Source of the DNA: Caldilineaceae bacterium
GTDB taxonomy: Bacteria > Chloroflexota > Anaerolineae > Caldilineales > Caldilineaceae
Assembly (NCBI GenBank): GCA_026645635.1
Contig: JAPKMV010000133.1
Location: 1 to 7,975 of the forward strand
DNA: 7,975 nucleotides
Reading direction: 5' to 3'
Part shown: one piece after another, positions 1 to 6,532 of the stretch
Layout of the letters: every line of letters starts with the position of its first letter
Position numbering within the stretch: position 1 is the first letter of the stretch
Translations under genes and position numbers: made by a program
The notes under the pieces: generated by a model
What the model was told of the DNA's origin: nothing
Database searches by the model: none
The model's input: only the letters and a program-made list of their open reading frames with translations

Positions 1-2605
1 GGAACTGCAGCGGCGCCGACCAGTGGCTCCATCTCCCGCTCTGATCCTGCATGCGCACGCGCACGCGGCAGGTGGCGCCGGGCATACAGACGCCGGGCGG
101 CAGCGTCATACGCGATGCGTAATCGGTCAGCGCCGCGCTCGTCCAGGTGGCCTCGATCTCGTAGCGCCCGCGCTGATTGGGGTCGTAGCCAGGGATGCCC
201 GGATAGTTGAGTTCGGCGGCGCGCCATTGCATCGCGCCAAAGGTGTGAGATCCCTGGGGGTCAGCAAAAGCTGAGGCGTGGAAGACCAGTTGGTCGGCGG
301 GATAGCCCGCGGGTCCGGCATACCAGACGCCGGGCGTGAAAGGATGGTCGCGGTCAGTGAGCAGCGTGGCGTCGATCCAGGCCGCGCGGCGCAGCACGTA
401 ATCGCGCAGCAACTGCACCATGCCGCGAAAGTTGCCGCCCGGCGCGATCTGGTAGAACTGGCCGACCCTGGCGCGGTCCCCATCGACGTATGGAGATGTG
501 AGGATCGGATTGTAGTCCCACAGGGCGCGGTCGGCATCCACCATCGACAGGTTGTTCGCCGATGTATCGATCAGCGCTGCGGTCTCGTCGATCATCGGGT
601 ACATCTGGTCAGGCGTGAAGATCAAGTCGCGGAGTTCGCGCAGGCGGTTTTGATATTCCAACTGGAATTCCGGTCTGCCTAAAACCGGCGCCAGAAATGG
701 TTCGACGCCATTGCCCGCAAAAGTCTCGGCCCAGGTGAGGTCCAGATCCCACGGCAGCATCGACCAGCGGCGGGTCTCGGGGTTCAAGTAGTAGTAGTAG
801 TTCTTGCCTTCGCCGATGTCGTAGTTGTGGATGGCTTCGGTGATGCTGCGGAAGCTGAAATAGCCGGCCAGATCGAAGTTCGTGCGCCACCAGGTTGTGT
901 CGGGGTTGCCGTACAGATAGCCATTCATAAAGGCGTCCAGGTCGGATCTGTCGGCGACGCCCGCCTCGCTCTCATTGTCCAGTTCGCCGGTGGCGCCCTT
1001 CATCTCGTAGAGGTTGCCGTCGGGCAGGTTATGTTGGTCGAGAAAATGGCCGTCGACGTTCTCCAGCGCCAGGTATAGCCCCCAGAAATCGCCGTTGTAC
1101 TGGCTGCCGGCCTGTTCAGCCGGCTGATCGACGACGCGGAAGTGGACAAAGTGGGTGGCGGAGGCGGGCACATCGGCCAGGTTGTAGAGCCGATAGGCCA
1201 GCGTCTCGAACATACCCTGCTCGCCGCGATAGCGCCGGTTGGCGTGCTGCAAGACCGAGGAGAAGACCAGCTTGTCCCACTTCACCGGGTACGGGACGCC
1301 GTAATCATCGCGGGCCTGGAAGCGGTGGCCGCGTTGAAAGTTGAATTTCCAGTTATTCTTGCCGGTGGCGTACCGATGCAGCCCTCCCCGTGCGCGGAAA
1401 CCGATGTGGTCGTAGACGACGCCGTCGTAGACCAGTGTGCCCAGCCAGGGGTAGTCGTTGCCGAGGTAGGCGGGCCGCGTCGAGGGGGGGATGTGCTGGG
1501 CATCCGCCACATCGGAGGCAGCCGCCAGCAACTGGTAGATCGCCATCGGGCGCATCTGGTCGAAGGCATAGCTCTGCCAGACGCCGCTGTCGCCCGTTAC
1601 CCCCGGCCGGATCGCCCCGTTCCACGCAGGTGCGCCGTTGTAGACATAAAGTGCGAAGTTGGGCTGTGGATCTTCCCAGTAGGGCGCGGTGACCGTCCGT
1701 CCGCCACGATCGGTCGCTTCGATGCGATAACGGATCAGGTTGCGGTGTGCGCGCATGTGCGCCGGCACTTCGGCCGCGTAGAGATCCGGCCCAATTGCCT
1801 GCATCGGCACGGCCGTCCAGTTGGCGCTGTAGGCCGGGTCGGTGAGGCGGATGTAGGCGCCGGGCGCCACAGCCTGCAAGAGGACGCGCACACTCGCAAC
1901 GCCGTCGGCGTCGCGGATTTGGGCGCGAATCTGCACCGAGTCGAACGCGGTGGGCGCTGCGGGGAGATGTTCGACGGCGTCGATGAAGGGGGGCGGGTTG
2001 TCGAGCCAGGCGCTGTTGCCTGCGCCGGGCGTGGCGCCGCTGGCGCGCCATGCGCCGGGAATGCTGTTGTCGAAGGCCGCGTTGAGCAGACTTGCCGAGA
2101 GATCATATTCGCCGCCGCCCAGCGGCCACGGAAAGCCGACGCCGTACTCGACGCTATCCACGATTTCGGCCCGGCTGTTGCGCAGTTCCAACAGGTCGCC
2201 TTCGTTGGCGAGACGTCCGCTGAATGGCCCCAAGGCAGGCGCGTGGTACGTCTCCCAGACGCGCGCCGGGTCGGCGGCGATGGCCAGGTAGCGGCCCGGC
2301 GCCAGCGTGACGCCCGCGGGAAATTCATAGCGAATCCCGGCGGTGAAGGCCCAACCGGAGAGATCGACCACGGCGGAGGAAGCGTTGTACAGCTCGACGA
2401 ACTCGACCCGCGCGCGTTTGTCTGCCGGATCATAGTGGATTTCGCTGATCACGACGGCGGCGGGCGTTGCTGCGGCCGTTACGGCAGCGTCCCCTGTGTC
2501 GTCGTCCTGTGCGAGCAGCGCCGCCGGTGACAGCAGCAACAGCAGCAGCAGAAGTGTATAGGCAATGCGTCTGGAAAGTGCAAAATGGCCTGTTTGCGCT
2601 CGCAT
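1..2605 (-). CDS. Secreted CotH-family kinase-like protein with N-terminal lamin-tail domain (C-terminus beyond window edge)
   Basis: Reading the minus strand from ATG 2605, I translated all 868 codons to the left edge and met no stop. Residues 1-33 form a signal peptide: basic start, eight consecutive Leu, then SPAALLAQ. Residues 49-197 look like a lamin-tail domain (VVISEIHYDP, EFVELYN, ending ATPGAGN). Residues 204-320 are Ig-like. Residues about 340-745 match the CotH kinase family: GFRARGG near 402, K416-WKFNF, GLYLALENVDGHFL at 509, and MLPWDLDLTW at 616-625, whose Asp620 and Asp622 resemble the family's metal-binding Asp. Residues 754-868 resemble the beta-rich module that often follows CotH and ends GRWSHWSAPLQF. 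CotH of Bacillus phosphorylates spore-coat proteins; here the substrate is unknown and the site should be extracellular. The start was chosen for the signal peptide; no Shine-Dalgarno is visible, and the frame stays open upstream to an in-frame ATG at 2707. It is transcribed divergently from the propeller gene. Further domains probably lie beyond the window. Confidence 0.9.
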   Translation of the reverse strand, partial: MRAQTGHFALSRRIAYTLLLLLLLLSPAALLAQDDDTGDAAVTAAATPAAVVISEIHYDPADKRARVEFVELYNASSAVVDLSGWAFTAGIRYEFPAGVTLAPGRYLAIAADPARVWETYHAPALGPFSGRLANEGDLLELRNSRAEIVDSVEYGVGFPWPLGGGEYDLSASLLNAAFDNSIPGAWRASGATPGAGNSAWLDNPPPFIDAVEHLPAAPTAFDSVQIRAQIRDADGVASVRVLLQAVAPGAYIRLTDPAYSANWTAVPMQAIGPDLYAAEVPAHMRAHRNLIRYRIEATDRGGRTVTAPYWEDPQPNFALYVYNGAPAWNGAIRPGVTGDSGVWQSYAFDQMRPMAIYQLLAAASDVADAQHIPPSTRPAYLGNDYPWLGTLVYDGVVYDHIGFRARGGLHRYATGKNNWKFNFQRGHRFQARDDYGVPYPVKWDKLVFSSVLQHANRRYRGEQGMFETLAYRLYNLADVPASATHFVHFRVVDQPAEQAGSQYNGDFWGLYLALENVDGHFLDQHNLPDGNLYEMKGATGELDNESEAGVADRSDLDAFMNGYLYGNPDTTWWRTNFDLAGYFSFRSITEAIHNYDIGEGKNYYYYLNPETRRWSMLPWDLDLTWAETFAGNGVEPFLAPVLGRPEFQLEYQNRLRELRDLIFTPDQMYPMIDETAALIDTSANNLSMVDADRALWDYNPILTSPYVDGDRARVGQFYQIAPGGNFRGMVQLLRDYVLRRAAWIDATLLTDRDHPFTPGVWYAGPAGYPADQLVFHASAFADPQGSHTFGAMQWRAAELNYPGIPGYDPNQRGRYEIEATWTSAALTDYASRMTLPPGVCMPGATCRVRVRMQDQSGRWSHWSAPLQF
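2531..2551 (-). repeat. CAG/CTG trinucleotide run in signal-peptide codons
   Basis: Seven triplets read CAG or CAA on the plus strand (six CAG, one CAA). With the adjoining AAG they encode eight Leu in a row in the hydrophobic core of the CotH-like signal peptide. Such a run can gain or lose codons by slippage without shifting the frame. It may equally be ordinary Leu-rich core composition. Confidence 0.6.
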
Positions 2606-2769
2606 AAGGTGGCTTGGAACTCGCACAACGTCGTCGTTGCACCCGCTGACACGACTTGCACGCTCAGCCCTGGTTCGGTGACTTTGAATCAACGCGGCCT
2701 GGTCCATGTGGCCAGCACCGGAGAAACGCCCGCTAGGCTTCCGGGATGCACCCAGCCGCTTGCGATAAA

Positions 2770-2799
2770 TTGGGGCGGTGCGCTCCCGTCTGGTATTAT
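2770..2799 (+). promoter_or_regulatory. Candidate promoter for the propeller gene
   Basis: On the plus strand TTGGGG (2770-2775) and TATTAT (2794-2799) are separated by 18 bp. TGG directly precedes the -10 box, giving a TGn extended -10. Transcription would start near 2806, about 115 nt before ATG 2921. The -10 box overlaps that of the minus-strand candidate almost completely. Confidence 0.4.
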
Positions 2800-2823
2800 A
2801 CTCCGGCAGCGCTGATCGCCCAA
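2795..2823 (-). promoter_or_regulatory. Candidate promoter for the CotH-like gene
   Basis: On the minus strand TTGGGC (2823-2818) is followed after 17 bp by a perfect TATAAT (2800-2795). Transcription would start near 2788 and give a leader of about 180 nt to ATG 2605, or about 80 nt if the in-frame ATG at 2707 is used. The -10 box and spacing are ideal, but the -35 box matches only its TTG half. Confidence 0.45.
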
Positions 2824-2920
2824 TCGTTCATGGCGAGGCGTGATGACTCGCATGCGCGTGATTCGCCCGACTCAAGTGCGGCGAACTGTTCTCGGATAAG
2901 GGCTAATACAGGTTGCCGAC

Positions 2921-5900
2921 ATGAACATTTGCGTCAAGCAGAGGGTGCATCTGCACGCAGGCGCGGCCGGGCGGATGCTCCTGATGATCGTGCTGTTGCT
3001 GGCCACCCAGCCGCTTGGCGCGGCCAGCGGGCAGGCAAGCGAACCCGCCGCAGCGCTTGCCGATCCGGTGATCACCAGTTCACCTTTTCAGCAAGGCGTC
3101 ACCCTTACCGACCAGACGGTCGGCGCCCACTCGGTCAAAACCGCAGATCTCGACCGGGATGGTCGATTGGATGTGGTGATCGCCTCGCGCGAAGATGGGG
3201 CGATCACCTGGCTGCGCAATCTTGGCGGCCTGCAGTTCGAGCGTCACACGGTGGCGACGGCTGCCGGCAGCTACGCCGCCTCCCCTGCCGACCTCAACCG
3301 CGACGGTCGCGTCGACATCGTGGTGGCTGCGGTGGGCGCCCTCAACCCGTCCAGTCGCGACGGCGATGGGGAGAGCGCCACAGCGGGGGCAGGCGCCATC
3401 TTCTGGCTGCGCAACAACCTGCCCAACAGCCCAGCGTTTATCCGCCAGGACATCGCCACCGGGCTGAACTATCCCGTCGCCGTCCATGTTGCCGATCTGG
3501 ACGGCGACGGCGACCTGGATGTGGCCGGCGCCACGCGCGACGACGGCCGCATCACCTGGTATGAGAATGCAGGCGGGGCGAATCCCTGGTTCGGCGCGCA
3601 TCTGGTGGCAGCGGATATGCCCAGCGCGGTCGCCGTCCATGCCGGCGACTTCGACGCCGACGGCTATCTCGACCTGGTCGGCGCTTCGGAGGATACGAAT
3701 CGCATCGTCTGGTTTCGCAACAACGGCGCCCGCCCCCCCGCCTTCGAGGCGCGCACCATTCGCAACGGCCCGACGCCGCCGGGAAACATGGATTATGCCA
3801 AGTCGGTCTTTGCCGCCGATATCGACGGCGACGGTGACATGGATGTGGCGTTTGTCTCCGAACAGCAGAACCAGGTGGGCTGGTATGAAAACCAGGGACG
3901 CGGCGCCCAGTTCAGCGAGCGCATCCTGGCGACGAACGCCGACCACGCCAAGGCGGTCATCGTGGCCGACGTCGACAGCGACGGCGACGATGACATCCTG
4001 GCCGCTTCTTCGGTCGACAACAAGGTGTTGCTCTTTGAGAACATTCGCGGCGCGCCTGCCAACTTCACCGGTCGCATCGTCACCAACAGCGCGCGCGGCG
4101 CGCGTGCGGTTCATGCGGCGGACATCGACGGCGATGGCGACATCGACCTCTTCTCCGCGTCGCGGGATGACAACCGCGTCACGCTTTACGTGAACCAGAC
4201 GACGCACCGCACGGCGCTGCTCACCAGCCAGCAGGAGAGCATTTTGTCGGTGCAGCGTTCAGCGCGTGCGGTGTGGACGGCGGACATCGACAACGACGGA
4301 CGCCGCGACGTACTCTCCGTCTCGCTCAATCAGGTCTCCTGGTATCGCAACGAAGGAGGGCAACCCCCGCGCTTCACCCAGTACACCGTGGCCAACAACC
4401 TGGAGGCCGGGCGTTGGATTGCCGCGGGCGACCTGGACAACGACGGCGACCAGGATCTGATGGTGGCCGACACACGCGCCAGCAATATCTGGTGGTATGA
4501 GAACCTGCTCACCCAGCCGGGCGCGCCGCCCAACTTCACGGCACGCCTGGTCACCGGTTTGACGGAAGACCCGCGCACGATCCTGCCCGGCGACCTGGAC
4601 GGCGATGGCGATCTCGATCTCTACTCTTCCTCCAACGGCGACAATTCAGTCTACTGGTATGAAAATAACGGCCGCCGCCCGCCGCAGTTTACGCGCCGGC
4701 TGGTGAGCAACCAGGCCTTCTACGCGCGCTCGGCCTACGCCGCCGACCTGGACGGCGATGGCGACCTCGATCTGATGTCCGCCTCGGCCAACGACCATGA
4801 GATTACCTGGTACGAGAATCGCGGCGGTTTGCCGCCGGTCTTCACCGAACGCCTGATTGCGGACCGCATGTGGGGTGCGCGCCACATCCACGCCGAGGAC
4901 ATCGACATGGACGGCGACATCGACATCCTCAGTGCGCTGGAACTCAGCAACTCCATTGCCTGGCACGAAAACAGGGGCGGCGCACCGCCGACTTTCGTCA
5001 CGCGCGCCCTGACGCAGCAGGCGTGGGGCGTCCATGCAATCCACACGGCCGACATCGACATGGATGGCGACCCGGATGTGGTGGCAGCCAATGAAACCGG
5101 CAACGCCATCGCCTGGTACGAGAACCTGGGTGCGCCGACCTGGAACTTCGTCGAGCACCTGATTTCCACCAACAACCGGGTGGCGCACGGCGTCTACGCC
5201 GATGACCTGGACGCCGACGGCGACATCGACGTGCTTGCGGCATCGCGCGAAGACGGCAAGATCGCCTGGTACGAGAACTTGGGCGGGCAGTTCGCCCTGG
5301 CGGAGAGTCGCCCCGGCACGACGACCGCATCCGGCGCGGTGCTGCTGGACGTGGCGGTGACGCACAAGGGGCGCTGGAACAACGCCGCGCTCCGGTTGAA
5401 TGCACTGAACTTGCGTTTTACCAATTATGTGGGCCAGCCGTTGACGACAGAACAGCTCGCCGCGCAGATCAACCGCATCCTGGTCTATCGCAACCAGGGC
5501 AGCGCCAACTTCTCCCCCTCCGAAGACCAGTTGTTGGTCAACTGGGGCGCGCTGACCCTCAACAGCGCCGGGGATATGCTGGTGCCGCTCACCTCGCCGT
5601 TGGGCAATACGCAGACCGTCGCCGGCGCCACCGACCATTACTTCGTGGTGGCCGAGTCGAGCGTGGGCGGCTGTTTCCGACCGGATGACTTGCGCGTTTC
5701 GGTGATCCCGGATGGCCTGACGGTGCGCAACGCCACCACCGACTATCCGATGATCGGCGAGTTGATGCGGTCGATCGATACCACCATCGAAGTTGGCTTC
5801 AAGCCGCGCATCGTCATCAACGAGATTCTGGCCGACGCCGACCGCGGCTACATGGACCCGGACGAGCCGGAAGAGTACCCGGATTGGATCGAGTTGTACA

Positions 5901-6304
5901 ATCCCGGTTTCCTGCCCATCAATTTGAACGGCATGTACCTGACCGACGACCCGGCTGATCCGCGCAAATTCCGCATCGCCATCGACCTGATCGTGCAGCC
6001 CTACGGGTATGTGATCTTTGTCGCCGACGGGGAGCCGGAGCAAGGGCCGCTGCACACCAATTTCCGCCTCAGCCGCGCGGGCGAGTATGTGGCGCTCCAT
6101 GCCGGCGAAGCCGACGACTTCCGCACCATCGATTCGGTCGAGTTTGACGCGCTGCTGACCAACCAGAGCTTCGGACGCGACCCCAGCGGCGGCGAGGAAT
6201 GGCGCGTGTTGGGCACGCCGACGCCCGGCGGCGCCAACTTGCGCCACGTCGTGGTGGCTACGGCCTATCTGCCCTTCATCGGCAAGATGAGTGGCTGCCG
6301 CTAA
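2921..6304 (+). CDS. Secreted 14-repeat FG-GAP/VCBS beta-propeller protein with C-terminal lamin-tail domain
   Basis: The product has 1127 residues. Residues 1-36 form a signal peptide (basic N-region, core LLMIVLLLATQPL, then GAASGQA), so it should be exported. Residues 71-795 hold fourteen repeats of about 50 residues. Each has a DxDxDG-type calcium loop (for example DGDGDLD at 194-200) and usually ends in a WYEN-like strand, as in FG-GAP/VCBS (integrin-alpha-like) propellers. Repeat 2 carries an insert near 140-158. The repeat 7/8 junction (423-448) is divergent. Residues 803-960 are a beta-rich domain that I cannot name. Residues 963-1106 are a lamin-tail domain (INEI at 966, DPDEP at 979, DWIELYNP at 988). 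The tail is YLPFIGK-MSGCR. Such proteins usually bind ligands or form surface structures, and no catalytic motif is visible. ATG 2921 gives a complete signal peptide; ATG 2975 is a possible shorter start. The ribosome binding site is weak. The precise role is unknown. Confidence 0.93.
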   Translation: MNICVKQRVHLHAGAAGRMLLMIVLLLATQPLGAASGQASEPAAALADPVITSSPFQQGVTLTDQTVGAHSVKTADLDRDGRLDVVIASREDGAITWLRNLGGLQFERHTVATAAGSYAASPADLNRDGRVDIVVAAVGALNPSSRDGDGESATAGAGAIFWLRNNLPNSPAFIRQDIATGLNYPVAVHVADLDGDGDLDVAGATRDDGRITWYENAGGANPWFGAHLVAADMPSAVAVHAGDFDADGYLDLVGASEDTNRIVWFRNNGARPPAFEARTIRNGPTPPGNMDYAKSVFAADIDGDGDMDVAFVSEQQNQVGWYENQGRGAQFSERILATNADHAKAVIVADVDSDGDDDILAASSVDNKVLLFENIRGAPANFTGRIVTNSARGARAVHAADIDGDGDIDLFSASRDDNRVTLYVNQTTHRTALLTSQQESILSVQRSARAVWTADIDNDGRRDVLSVSLNQVSWYRNEGGQPPRFTQYTVANNLEAGRWIAAGDLDNDGDQDLMVADTRASNIWWYENLLTQPGAPPNFTARLVTGLTEDPRTILPGDLDGDGDLDLYSSSNGDNSVYWYENNGRRPPQFTRRLVSNQAFYARSAYAADLDGDGDLDLMSASANDHEITWYENRGGLPPVFTERLIADRMWGARHIHAEDIDMDGDIDILSALELSNSIAWHENRGGAPPTFVTRALTQQAWGVHAIHTADIDMDGDPDVVAANETGNAIAWYENLGAPTWNFVEHLISTNNRVAHGVYADDLDADGDIDVLAASREDGKIAWYENLGGQFALAESRPGTTTASGAVLLDVAVTHKGRWNNAALRLNALNLRFTNYVGQPLTTEQLAAQINRILVYRNQGSANFSPSEDQLLVNWGALTLNSAGDMLVPLTSPLGNTQTVAGATDHYFVVAESSVGGCFRPDDLRVSVIPDGLTVRNATTDYPMIGELMRSIDTTIEVGFKPRIVINEILADADRGYMDPDEPEEYPDWIELYNPGFLPINLNGMYLTDDPADPRKFRIAIDLIVQPYGYVIFVADGEPEQGPLHTNFRLSRAGEYVALHAGEADDFRTIDSVEFDALLTNQSFGRDPSGGEEWRVLGTPTPGGANLRHVVVATAYLPFIGKMSGCR
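3131..5305 (+). repeat. Array of fourteen FG-GAP/VCBS coding repeats
   Basis: Fourteen degenerate repeats of roughly 150 bp lie within the propeller gene. They start near residues 71, 118, 186, 237, 294, 344, 395, 449, 498, 552, 603, 654, 705 and 756. The calcium-loop segment is best conserved in the DNA: the bases around 4590-4610 and 4744-4764 agree almost completely, as do those around 4898 and 5053. This suggests growth by internal duplication followed by divergence. Confidence 0.85.
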
Positions 6305-6335
6305 GAAGTTGCTTGGAACCCTATGTTCTGTCTGC

Positions 6336-6408
6336 CGTAGGTGCGGTTTTCAACCGCACAAAGCCCCAGTGCAAGCGGGACTTCGTGCGGTTGGAACCCG
6401 CACCTACG
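6336..6408. repeat. REP-like imperfect inverted repeat
   Basis: Arms 6337-6367 and 6377-6407 match in 27 of 31 positions as inverted copies, with a 9-nt loop; 6336 and 6408 also pair. Each arm contains a smaller palindrome of the type GTGCGGTT...AACCGCAC; in the left arm this is a perfect 8-bp stem with a 3-nt loop. The result is two head-to-head hairpins, like paired REP elements. There is no T-tract, so it is not a classical intrinsic terminator, though it could protect or end the upstream mRNA. Confidence 0.8.
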
Positions 6409-6432
6409 ACAAAGCGGAAGCGCCCCGTCGCA

Positions 6433-6457
6433 TGGCGGCGCGGGAATCGCGCCGCCA
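6433..6457. repeat. Perfect 10-bp GC-rich stem-loop
   Basis: TGGCGGCGCG (6433-6442) and CGCGCCGCCA (6448-6457) are perfect inverted copies around a 5-nt loop GGAAT. The element lies 26 bp after the REP-like repeat and 75 bp before the start of gene 3. No T-tract follows. It may be a second intergenic repeat or a structured part of the gene 3 leader. Confidence 0.7.
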
Positions 6458-6520
6458 CCGTCGATAGAGATGACAGATCGACCGGGCCGTTGTCCCCCTT
6501 CAGACGAAATGCTCATGACG

Positions 6521-6527
6521 AAAGGAG
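6521..6527 (+). promoter_or_regulatory. Ribosome binding site deciding the GTG start of gene 3
   Basis: AAAGGAG ends five bases before GTG 6533 and is the only strong Shine-Dalgarno near the possible starts. In-frame ATG codons at 6509 and 6515 lack one. The longer extension to GTG 6341 would translate the inverted repeat. Confidence 0.8.
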
Positions 6528-6532
6528 TGCTT

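Larger units (their letters stand above)
2606..2920. other. Divergent intergenic region
   Basis: These 315 bp lie between the divergent starts of the CotH-like gene (minus, 2605) and the propeller gene (plus, 2921). I see no convincing gene: short frames here lack a ribosome binding site and recognisable domains. The region holds the palindromic -10 box near 2797 described separately. Upstream of ATG 2921 there is only a weak AGG at 2910-2912, eight bases before the start. The part from 2830 to 2900 shows nothing I can name. Confidence 0.6.

Noticed and set aside
1142..2530. Plus-strand open frame of 462 codons
   Set aside because: It lies antisense to the CotH-like gene, shows no domain or signal peptide, and is rich in Val, Gly and Arg from reading the opposite strand of a GC-rich gene.
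2585..2920. Small plus-strand genes between the divergent starts
   Set aside because: The frames have no ribosome binding site or recognisable domain, and one overlaps the CotH-like signal peptide on the other strand.
3080..4207. Minus-strand open frame of 375 codons
   Set aside because: It is the reverse reading of the DxDGD repeats; its VAVAVDV-type repeats are complements of the calcium loops, not a real protein.
4646..6247. Minus-strand open frame of 533 codons
   Set aside because: It lies antisense to the second half of the propeller gene and mirrors its repeats; there is no recognisable domain or ribosome binding site.
6337..6407. Intrinsic terminator for the propeller gene
   Set aside because: The hairpin is strong but has no T-run in either direction, and the internal palindromes fit a repeat element better.
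6341..6532. N-terminal extension of gene 3 to GTG 6341
   Set aside because: It would translate the inverted repeat and the stem-loop, and would bury the signal peptide. GTG 6533 has a strong AAAGGAG site.
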